Origin: CBDHDN01 sp965261585
GTDB lineage: Bacteria; Pseudomonadota; Alphaproteobacteria; UBA6615
Direction: 5' to 3'
Assembly: GCA_965261585.1 (NCBI GenBank)
Contig: CBDHDN010000007.1
Location: 1-48,698, forward strand
Length of the DNA stretch: 48,698 nt
The translations under genes and the position numbers were made by a program. Position 1 is the first letter of the stretch. Each line of letters opens with the position of its first letter. Positions 1 through 6,550 of this stretch are shown piece after piece. The notes below the pieces were generated by a model. The model saw only the letters and a program-made list of their open reading frames with translations, did not search any database and was not told the DNA's origin.

Positions 1-1
1 C

Positions 2-676
2 ATTTTGGTGAACAACGCCGCCATCCTGCGCGATGCATTCGTCTTCAAGGCCGACCCGCGGGACTGGGATGCGGTGATCGCGACCAACCTGTCGGCGGCG
101 TTCTACCTGGCCAACGCCGCGACGCCGCTGCTGCGCGCGCAGGCGAAGGCGGGCCGCGGCCGGGCCGCGGGCGCGCCGTACGATTGGGGCCGCATCGTCA
201 ACATCGTCTCGACCGCCGGTTTCTACGGCAACTACGGCCAGGTGGCCTATGCCAGCGCCAAGGCGGGGCTGATGGGACTGACCAGGGTGGTCGCGCTCGA
301 CCTCGCCCGGTCCGGCGTCACCTGCAACGCCGTCGCGCCGTTTGCGGCGACCCGCGTAACCGACACGATCAAACCGGCGAACGACGAACAGGCGGCGTAC
401 AAGGAACGCGCCCTCAAGGTTACGGCCGACCATGTGGCGACGTTCGTGGCCTACCTGGCGGCACCGGCGGCACAGGGCGTGTCCGGGCAACTGTTCGGCG
501 TGCGCGGGCGCGAGGTCTTCCTGTTCGCGCAGGCACGGCCGGCCGGCCGCATCTTCAACGAGGCGGCGGACTGGGACGTGCCCGGGCTTGCCCACGCCGT
601 CGGCGAGGCGCTGACGCCCGGCTTCGCCGAGCTGACCACCGATCTGGAAGCGTTCAATACCGATCCCGTTGTCTAG
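2..676 (+). CDS. SDR-family NAD(P)-dependent oxidoreductase, 5' end outside window
   Basis: The visible part begins inside the Rossmann fold at the SDR structural motif (ILVNNAA), so the nucleotide-binding Gly-rich motif and true start lie upstream of the window. The catalytic Ser is in IVSTAG and the Tyr-Lys pair in YASAK, both at the expected SDR spacing. The C-terminal part (about 90 residues after the fold core) is longer than in minimal FabG-like SDRs and resembles the dehydrogenase part of multifunctional or peroxisomal-type hydroxyacyl-CoA dehydrogenases. It ends 9 bp before the diiron oxygenase gene, so the two are probably co-transcribed. This suggests acyl-CoA or aromatic-CoA oxidation, but the substrate cannot be read from the sequence. 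Confidence 0.85.
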   Translation: MLVNNAAILRDAFVFKADPRDWDAVIATNLSAAFYLANAATPLLRAQAKAGRGRAAGAPYDWGRIVNIVSTAGFYGNYGQVAYASAKAGLMGLTRVVALDLARSGVTCNAVAPFAATRVTDTIKPANDEQAAYKERALKVTADHVATFVAYLAAPAAQGVSGQLFGVRGREVFLFAQARPAGRIFNEAADWDVPGLAHAVGEALTPGFAELTTDLEAFNTDPVV

Positions 677-685
677 GAGCATGTA

Positions 686-1402
686 ATGATTGCAGCGATG
701 CCGCCCGTGCCGACGATCGAGGCCTTCGGCCAGCAGAGCGACGAGTACAAGGTCGCGGTGCGCAAGATCGTGCGCAGCCACGCGATCAATGAGCTTTACG
801 GCGCCCAGGTGTTCGACGAGCCGGCGATCGCGCTGGCGCCGACACCCTATGCCAAATGGCTGACCTGCCGGATCGCAATGGAGGAGTACGGCCATCACGT
901 CCGCTTCAAGGAGCTGGGCGAACAGATCGGCATCACCGCCGGTGACCTGGTGCCCGGCGGCGACAAGAGGCCGCTGTCGATCTTCGAGTTCCCGCTGAAG
1001 ACCTGGGCCGAGTTCTGTGTCATCAAGCTGCTGGCCGACCTGGCGGAGATCCTGCAGGTCGAGGACCTGCTGCACTGCACGTTCCATCCGTTGCGCAACC
1101 TGGCCCGCATGACCATGCCGGAGGAGCGCTTTCACGCCCAGTTCGGCGAGGACTGCTGCACCGACCTGACCCAGACCGACGATGGGCGCCAGGCCGTGCA
1201 GGACGCGATCGACCGCTACTTCCCGCTGTTGCCGCCGTTCTTCGGGCGCGCCGGCTCGCACAACAACGAGACATATCGCCGCTTCGGCATCAAGGCACGG
1301 ACCAACGAGGACATGCGCGCCGATTATGTCCGCCGCGCGCGCGAGTTGGTCGAGGACAAGCTGGGCCTCACGCTGCCGGACGTGCCGGCGGAAGCCGCCT
1401 AG
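686..1402 (+). CDS. Phenylacetyl-CoA oxygenase-like (PaaA/PaaC-type) diiron protein
   Basis: A 238-residue ferritin-like, mostly helical protein. Two ExxH diiron motifs are visible: E67-H70 (in MEEYGHH) and E147-H150 (in EERFHAQFG), with further acidic helix residues near 36-45 and 121-126 as candidate ligands. This matches the Phenylacetic acid catabolic protein family (PaaA/PaaC subunits of the ring-1,2-epoxidase). No PaaB, PaaD or PaaE reductase gene is adjacent, so it may be a stand-alone relative. The ATG at 686 follows a GGAG six bases upstream and lies 9 bp after the SDR stop. Family assignment is good; the reaction is inferred only. Confidence 0.75.
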   Translation: MIAAMPPVPTIEAFGQQSDEYKVAVRKIVRSHAINELYGAQVFDEPAIALAPTPYAKWLTCRIAMEEYGHHVRFKELGEQIGITAGDLVPGGDKRPLSIFEFPLKTWAEFCVIKLLADLAEILQVEDLLHCTFHPLRNLARMTMPEERFHAQFGEDCCTDLTQTDDGRQAVQDAIDRYFPLLPPFFGRAGSHNNETYRRFGIKARTNEDMRADYVRRARELVEDKLGLTLPDVPAEAA

Positions 1403-1490
1403 CCGCGGCGTCGAGCATCGCCTGTTCGCCGCAGGGCGCTGGCCGCTCGGCATCGTCGACGGCACGTTTCGAAATCGCCCGGATCCGCCG

Positions 1491-2288
1491 ATGACCCTCA
1501 CGATCGCCACCTGGAACATCAACTCCGTCCGGCTGCGCCTGCCATTGATCCGCCGGCTGGTGAAGGCGGTGCAGCCCGACGTGCTGTGCCTGCAGGAAAC
1601 GAAGGCGACGGACGAGGCGTTTCCGCATGCGGCACTGCGGCGCATGGGCTTCAGCCATCGCCATGCCCAGGGCATGAAGAGCTACAATGGGGTCGCCATT
1701 CTGTCGCGCCTGCCACTGACGGACACCGGCACGCGCAGCTGGTGCGGGCGCGACGACTGCCGCCACGCCTTCGCGACGCTGCCCGACGGCATCGAGGTGC
1801 ATAGCGTCTATGTGCCGTCCGGCGGCGACGTTCCGGACCCGAAACAGAACGACAAGTTCGCCCACAAGCTCCGGTTCCTGGACGAGCTGACGGCGTGGTG
1901 GCGCGACCAGGCCCGGCCGCGGGCGCGCCGCGTCATGGTCGGCGACTTCAACATCGCGCCGCTGGAATGGGACGTCTGGTCCCACAAGCAGCTCGTGAAC
2001 GTGGTCAGCCACACACCCGTCGAGGTCGAGCGCCTGGCCGCGTTGCAGGCCGCGCACGACTGGGTCGACGGCGTGCGCCATTTCGTGCCGGCGCCGGAAA
2101 AGCTCTATAGTTGGTGGAGCTATCGCGCCCGGGACTGGCAGGCGTCGGATCGCGGCCGGCGCCTCGATCATGTCTGGGTGACGCCGGCGCTGAAGCGCCG
2201 CCTCAAGTCGGCGATGATCCTGAAGGCGGCACGCGGCTGGCCCAAGGCGTCGGATCACGTACCAGTGGTCGTCCAGCTGGAGACCTGA
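1491..2288 (+). CDS. xthA: Exodeoxyribonuclease III (AP endonuclease family)
   Basis: A 265-residue Exo III-type enzyme of base-excision repair: Mg-dependent AP endonuclease and 3'-5' exonuclease/phosphodiesterase. Residues seen: N10 in WNINS, metal-binding E36 in LQETK, Y107 in VYVPSGG, D152 and N154 in GDFNIAP, D226-H227 in RLDHVW, and the C-terminal SDHVP with general-base H256. The frame is open further upstream (to about 1182) but that part overlaps the diiron gene and is not family-like, so the ATG at 1491 is chosen. It begins the conserved MTLTIATWNINSVR N-terminus. Complete and normal in length. Confidence 0.95.
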   Translation: MTLTIATWNINSVRLRLPLIRRLVKAVQPDVLCLQETKATDEAFPHAALRRMGFSHRHAQGMKSYNGVAILSRLPLTDTGTRSWCGRDDCRHAFATLPDGIEVHSVYVPSGGDVPDPKQNDKFAHKLRFLDELTAWWRDQARPRARRVMVGDFNIAPLEWDVWSHKQLVNVVSHTPVEVERLAALQAAHDWVDGVRHFVPAPEKLYSWWSYRARDWQASDRGRRLDHVWVTPALKRRLKSAMILKAARGWPKASDHVPVVVQLET

Positions 2289-2292
2289 ATGG

Positions 2293-2334
2293 CCCATGAC
2301 CGACGGCCCGTGACCAATGGTCCATGACCTGACC
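2293..2334 (+). repeat. Three imperfect 14-bp tandem units around the start of the CoA-ligase gene
   Basis: Units at 2293-2306, 2307-2320 and 2321-2334 share a CC(A/G)TGACC core with exact 14-bp phase. The array fills the 28-bp gap after xthA and runs into the first codons of the next gene. Its role is unknown; it could be an operator or simple slippage. Confidence 0.5.
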
Positions 2335-3780
2335 CCGTTCTTCACGCCGCGCAAGATCGCCGTGGTCGGCGCCGGCGAACGGCCGACGTCGTCGGGCGGT
2401 GCGGTCCTGCAGATGCTGCGGGCCAGTGGCTATCCCGGCGAGATCGTGCCGGTAAACCCGAAAGGCGGCACCGTATACGGCATGAACGTCGCGACGCGGC
2501 TCGCCGACGTGACGCCGCCGGCCGACCTGGTCGTCATCGTCATCCGACCTGAGCTGATTCCCGGCGTCGTCGCCGACGCCGCCGCCAGCGGCCACCGCCA
2601 CGTGCTGATCCTGCCCGGCGGCTTCATCGAGGCGGGCCCTGAGGGCCGAGCACGCGATGCCGCGCTGCGGCGGCAGGCCGAGGCCGGCGGCGTCACGATC
2701 GCCGGGCCGAACTCGGCCGGGCTGGTCAGCATGAGCGCAGACTGCCCGCTGGCGCCGACATTCCTGCGCGACCTGCCGCCCGGCCCTGGCCCAAACGGCG
2801 GCATCGCCCTGATCACGCAATCGGGCGCGCTGGCGGAACAGGCGGTCGCCCGGGCCAACCAAATGGCACTGCCGCTCAACACGATCGCCTCGGTCGGCAA
2901 TGCCATGCATCTGGGCGTCGAGGACTATCTGGATTTTCTGGGCGACCGCGACGACGTCAGTGCGGTGTTGCTCTATATCGAATCCGTGGCCGACCCGGCG
3001 CGGCTGCGGACCGTCGCGCGGCGGGTCGCGGCGCGCAAGCCGGTCGTCGCGCTGTTCGGTGGCCGTACCGGGCCAGGCAGCCTCGCCGCCCAGGCCCATA
3101 CCGCGGCGACGCCCAACAGCGACGCGGCGATCGGCACGTTCTGCGCCGACGCCGGCATGGTCCGCGTCACCTCGCTGCGCCAGTTGCTGTTGGCGGCCAA
3201 GGGCTTCGGCGCCTTTCCCGGGGGGATGGGTCGCCGCATGCTGGTGCTGTCGAACTCGGGCGGGCCGGGCGTGCTGACCACCGACATGGCGGCGGCCGAG
3301 GGGCTGGAGCTGCCGCCGCTGCCAAATGCGATGGCCGAGCGGCTGAGCGCCGCCGTTCCGGGCGAAGCCTCGATCGCCAACCCGTTGGACCTGCTGGCCG
3401 ACGCCCGCGAGGACCGCTTCGGCCTGGCGCTGGAAAGCGTGCTGGAGGACGGCGCCGGCCAGTTCGACGCGATCCTGGGCATCCATGTCGTGCCGTTCAT
3501 GGTCGACGCGGGACCGGTGATCGCCCGGCTGGCCGCGCTGGCGCCGCGCGTTGCCACGGCCGGCCTGCCATTCATGCATTCAATGATGGGCACGCTGACG
3601 GAGCAAGCGGCGTGGTTCGCCACGATGGAAGCGGCCGGCGTGCCGATGTTCAACGATGCGGAATCGATGGCCGAATGTGCTGCCCTGCTGGCCCGCTATC
3701 CCGCCGCAAAGGCGGTGGCGGCCGACCCGGCCGCGGCGGACCGGCCGATCGCGCTTGTGGCCCGGCCCCGGGAGGCATAG
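2317..3780 (+). CDS. ADP-forming acyl-CoA synthetase, CoA-binding/ligase part (no ATP-grasp domain)
   Basis: 487 residues with an N-terminal CoA-binding Rossmann domain (IAVVGAG near 14-20, VNPKGG near 46-51) followed by two succinyl-CoA-ligase-like flavodoxin domains. The GPNSAG and ITQSGALA motifs and the expected phosphorylatable His (H261 in QAHTAA) are present. Related proteins of about 700 residues carry an extra ATP-grasp domain; here the protein stops before it, so it resembles a separate alpha-type subunit. The ATP-grasp partner is not in the window. Start is ATG 2317, embedded in a 14-bp tandem repeat. Likely makes or uses an acyl-CoA; the substrate is unknown. Confidence 0.85.
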   Translation: MVHDLTPFFTPRKIAVVGAGERPTSSGGAVLQMLRASGYPGEIVPVNPKGGTVYGMNVATRLADVTPPADLVVIVIRPELIPGVVADAAASGHRHVLILPGGFIEAGPEGRARDAALRRQAEAGGVTIAGPNSAGLVSMSADCPLAPTFLRDLPPGPGPNGGIALITQSGALAEQAVARANQMALPLNTIASVGNAMHLGVEDYLDFLGDRDDVSAVLLYIESVADPARLRTVARRVAARKPVVALFGGRTGPGSLAAQAHTAATPNSDAAIGTFCADAGMVRVTSLRQLLLAAKGFGAFPGGMGRRMLVLSNSGGPGVLTTDMAAAEGLELPPLPNAMAERLSAAVPGEASIANPLDLLADAREDRFGLALESVLEDGAGQFDAILGIHVVPFMVDAGPVIARLAALAPRVATAGLPFMHSMMGTLTEQAAWFATMEAAGVPMFNDAESMAECAALLARYPAAKAVAADPAAADRPIALVARPREA

Positions 3781-3888
3781 ATGCGTCGGCAGCCTGGCCC
3801 CGCGAGATTGGACTTTCGCGAAAGCCCCGCGTGCGCTACCTAATGCGCGGCAAATGCAAGACTGCGATCCCCAGGAAGAGCAATTGGC

Positions 3889-4962
3889 ATGAAGTCGAAA
3901 CTGAAGCCAGGCGTCGTCTACGGCGACAGCTATCGAACCCTTCTGTCGCACTGCAAGGCGGAGAACTATGCCTTGCCGGCGGTCAACGTGGTCGGCACGA
4001 ATACCGTCAACGCCGTCCTCGAAGCGGCGGCGCGCAACACGTCCGACGTGATCATCCAGCTGTCGAACGGCGGCGCCCAGTTCTTCGCCGGCCAGGGCCT
4101 GCCCGACGGCGACGCCGCCAAGACGCTCGGCGCGGTCTCGGCCGCGTATCACACGCACCTGCTGGCTGAGCACTACGGCATCTGTGTGGTGCTTCATACC
4201 GATCACGCCAACCGCAAGCTCGTCCCATGGGTGGAGGCCCTGATCGCAGAGAGCCAGCGCCACTATGAGGCCCACGGCCGGCCGCTGTATTCCTCCCACA
4301 TGCTCGACCTGTCGGAGGAGCCGCTGGACGAGAATCTGGCGGAATGCGCCCGCGTCCTCGAGAAGATCGTGCCGCTGGAGATGAGCCTGGAGATCGAGCT
4401 GGGGGTCACCGGCGGGGAGGAGGACGGCGTCGGCTCCGACGAGGACGCGACGAACAACCCCAACCTCTACACCCAGCCGAGCGAAGTGCTGGCCGCCTAC
4501 GAACTCCTGTCGCCGATCGGCCATTTCAGCGTCGCCGCCTCGTTCGGCAACGTCCACGGCGTCTACAAGCCGGGCAATGTGCAGCTGCGGCCGGAGATCC
4601 TACGGGATTCCCAGAACCTGGTGGCGAAGACCCACGGCACCGGGCCAAACCCGCTGGACCTAGTGTTCCATGGTGGCTCCGGCTCGGAGAAGGACAAGAT
4701 CCAGACGGCGATCGATCACGGCGTCTTCAAGATGAATATCGACACCGACACCCAGTTCGCCTTCGCGACGGCCGTCGGTCACTATGTCGAGCAGAACCCG
4801 CGTGCCTTCGACTACCAGATCGACCCTGACGACGGCACGCCCTACAAGAAGCTCTACGACCCGCGCAAATGGCTGCGGGCGGGCGAGCAGAGCATCGTGG
4901 CGCGGCTCGCCGAGGCGTTCCGCGACCTGCGCTCCGTGGGCAAATCCCTGGCCCAGGCCTGA
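3889..4962 (+). CDS. fbaA: Fructose-bisphosphate aldolase, class IIA
   Basis: 357 residues, close to the roughly 359 of the class IIA enzyme. Catalyses reversible cleavage of fructose 1,6-bisphosphate to dihydroxyacetone phosphate and glyceraldehyde 3-phosphate (glycolysis, gluconeogenesis or Calvin cycle). Catalytic D105 and zinc ligand H106 are in LHTDH; further zinc histidines are H223 (GNVHGVY) and H261 (VFHGGSGS); the phosphate-binding GGSGS and NIDTDTQ (283-289) are intact. The gene stands 108 bp after the CoA-ligase gene, so it may have its own promoter. A perfect 8-bp-stem inverted repeat follows the stop. High confidence. Confidence 0.95.
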   Translation: MKSKLKPGVVYGDSYRTLLSHCKAENYALPAVNVVGTNTVNAVLEAAARNTSDVIIQLSNGGAQFFAGQGLPDGDAAKTLGAVSAAYHTHLLAEHYGICVVLHTDHANRKLVPWVEALIAESQRHYEAHGRPLYSSHMLDLSEEPLDENLAECARVLEKIVPLEMSLEIELGVTGGEEDGVGSDEDATNNPNLYTQPSEVLAAYELLSPIGHFSVAASFGNVHGVYKPGNVQLRPEILRDSQNLVAKTHGTGPNPLDLVFHGGSGSEKDKIQTAIDHGVFKMNIDTDTQFAFATAVGHYVEQNPRAFDYQIDPDDGTPYKKLYDPRKWLRAGEQSIVARLAEAFRDLRSVGKSLAQA

Positions 4963-4971
4963 TCGCACGGG

Positions 4972-5001
4972 GCGCCGGCCGGGATCCGGTCCAGCCGGCG
5001 C
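4972..5001 (+). other. Inverted repeat between aldolase and GFA genes
   Basis: GCGCCGGC at 4972-4979 pairs perfectly with GCCGGCGC at 4994-5001 around a 14-nt loop. It starts 9 bp after the aldolase stop. No T-run follows, so it may be a processing or attenuation hairpin rather than an intrinsic terminator. Confidence 0.5.
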
Positions 5002-5016
5002 AAGGTGAGGTCCAGC

Positions 5017-5445
5017 ATGATCGCCCATGGTGGTCGCTGCCACTGCGGCAATATCGAACTGACCTATCGAAGCGCCGTGCCACCGGCCGAGACCGAGGTG
5101 CGGGTCTGTCAATGCACGTTCTGCCGCAAGCACGGCACGGCCGCCGTGTCGGATGCGAACGGCGCCGCCGAGATACGCGTGCGCGACGGCGATCTGCTTG
5201 AGCGCTATCGCTTCGGCCACGGCACGGCAGATTTCTACATTTGCCGCCGGTGCGGCGTCTTCGTCGCGGCGGTGATGGTCGCGGACGACCGGACCTACGC
5301 TGTGATGGCAGTCACTGCACTCGACAATCGCGAAGCGTTCAATCGGCCGCCGAGCCCGATGGATTTCGGGCCGGAGGACACCGCGGCGCGCCTGGCCCGG
5401 CGCCGGGCGCGGTGGACGCCGACGACGGTGTCCATCGACGATTAG
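5017..5445 (+). CDS. GFA-family (Mss4-like) zinc protein
   Basis: 142 residues with the CENP-V/GFA zinc pattern: C8-x-C10-G, C31-x-C33-x2-C36 and C76-x2-C79-G. The family is named after glutathione-dependent formaldehyde-activating enzyme, but most members have no proven reaction. A GTG at 5005 is in frame, but ATG 5017 is preferred because AGGTGAGG sits six bases upstream and the protein then starts just before the first CxC motif. It follows the aldolase by 54 bp and may be transcribed with it. Function not determinable. Confidence 0.8.
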   Translation: MIAHGGRCHCGNIELTYRSAVPPAETEVRVCQCTFCRKHGTAAVSDANGAAEIRVRDGDLLERYRFGHGTADFYICRRCGVFVAAVMVADDRTYAVMAVTALDNREAFNRPPSPMDFGPEDTAARLARRRARWTPTTVSIDD

Positions 5446-5539
5446 CCAGCGTCCTCTTCGGTACGGAGAAACCGCCGAAGGACAACATCAGAGGGCTTTG
5501 AAGCCCGCGGCCGGCCGCGGCGGCGTGGGGGCTGGGCTC

Positions 5540-6028
5540 TCAGTCGACGCGATAGAAGAAATAGCGGCCCGCCGGCACGCCGTCGGGCAGCGGGCAGTCG
5601 TGCCAGCCGGCCGCGGTGAGGCGTTGGTCGCTGAGGACGATGGCGGCCGGGCGCAGCAACGGGGCGAGGGCGGGACCGAGCGCGGCAGCCAGCGGGGCGT
5701 CACGCTCGGGCCGGCCGGAGCCGATGTCGCTGTGGACCAACGCGACTTGGCCGGCGAGGCGCTGCGCCGCTTGCGGCAGCATCTCCAACAGCTCACCGAG
5801 GAACAGGTGGTCGTCGTCCGGCACGCAGTCCGGGTGGGCGGCGACGCGGCGGTCGAAGACGTAGATCGCGCGGCCCGACAGGAGTTCGCGCAGATGGTCG
5901 TAGGTGCGGCCATTGCCGAGGCCGAGCTCGAGCACCGGCCCGGGCAGATCGGCGATCATTGCGGCGGCGGCGTCGAGGCAGGCGCGCTGGGCCGTCAGCC
6001 GGCGGATGACGCTGTCGAGCCGGCTCAA
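5540..6028 (-). CDS. Class I SAM-dependent methyltransferase, small
   Basis: 162 residues. Motif I (VLELGLGNGRTYDHLR, about 32-47) and an acidic strand end (YVFDRR) are typical of class I SAM-dependent methyltransferases. The most plausible start is TTG 6028; the frame is open back to a stop at 6065-6067 but has no ATG there. It is the last of three - strand genes: ABC-like protein, cyclic-nucleotide-binding protein, then this one 49 bp downstream. The substrate is unknown; the context suggests the pathway served by the divergent glycosyltransferase cluster. Confidence 0.75.
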   Translation of the reverse strand: MSRLDSVIRRLTAQRACLDAAAAMIADLPGPVLELGLGNGRTYDHLRELLSGRAIYVFDRRVAAHPDCVPDDDHLFLGELLEMLPQAAQRLAGQVALVHSDIGSGRPERDAPLAAALGPALAPLLRPAAIVLSDQRLTAAGWHDCPLPDGVPAGRYFFYRVD

Positions 6029-6076
6029 CGCGCTTCGCTGTTTCTGTGACAGCTGCGAGGCAAGTCAGGCCCAGCG

Positions 6077-6523
6077 TCAGGCGTTGCGCGCGGCTGTCAG
6101 TTGGGCGGTCGTCTTTTCGACCCGGTGCGCCAGCTCACGCATGATCTCGACGGCCATCTGGGGAAACTCCGAGACCAGGCGAAAGAACAGATCCTTCGAG
6201 ATGACCAGCGTCACCAACTGGCTCTTGGCCTGGACAGTCGCCGTGCGCGGCACGTCGCAGAGGATGGCGATCTCGCCCACGAAATCGTTGCGCGTGAGCG
6301 TCGCCACGGTCAGCTGACCCTTCGGGGTGTCGACGACGACGTCGGCCTCGCCTTCGACGATGATATAGGCCGCGTCGCCCATGTCGCCCTGGTTGAACAG
6401 GACCTGGCCCGGTTCGTAGGTCAGGCGCTCGCTGGTGAACGCCAGCAGCTTGAGCTTCGACGGCTCCATCTTCGCGAACATCGGAATGTTGCGAAGCAGC
6501 TCGACTTCTTCGTTGAGACTCAT
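6077..6523 (-). CDS. Free-standing cyclic-nucleotide-binding domain protein
   Basis: 148 residues, almost entirely one cNMP-binding (CAP_ED) beta-roll followed by a short helix. The phosphate-binding cassette is recognisable (FVGEIAILCDVPRTATV, about 81-97), including the Glu and Arg that contact ribose and phosphate in CAP/PKA-type domains. There is no helix-turn-helix or effector domain, so it is not a Crp/Fnr regulator; it more likely acts by contact with a partner. GGGGAGG lies just upstream of the ATG. It starts 28 bp after the stop of the ABC-transporter-like gene, making that protein the obvious candidate partner. Confidence 0.8.
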   Translation of the reverse strand: MSLNEEVELLRNIPMFAKMEPSKLKLLAFTSERLTYEPGQVLFNQGDMGDAAYIIVEGEADVVVDTPKGQLTVATLTRNDFVGEIAILCDVPRTATVQAKSQLVTLVISKDLFFRLVSEFPQMAVEIMRELAHRVEKTTAQLTAARNA

Positions 6524-6550
6524 GTGACACCTCCCCGCATTATCGGCCCG

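Noticed and set aside
2293..2334. Tandem repeats considered as a CRISPR remnant
   Set aside because: Units are contiguous 14-mers without spacers and no cas gene is present.
1368..3579. Long - strand open frames opposite xthA and the CoA ligase (up to 458 codons)
   Set aside because: They are mirror frames of high-GC genes, rich in Arg, Gly, Ala and His, without domain motifs; the + strand genes have full catalytic signatures.
4972..5001. Inverted repeat considered as an intrinsic terminator
   Set aside because: No T-run follows and the next gene lies on the same strand only 16 bp further on.
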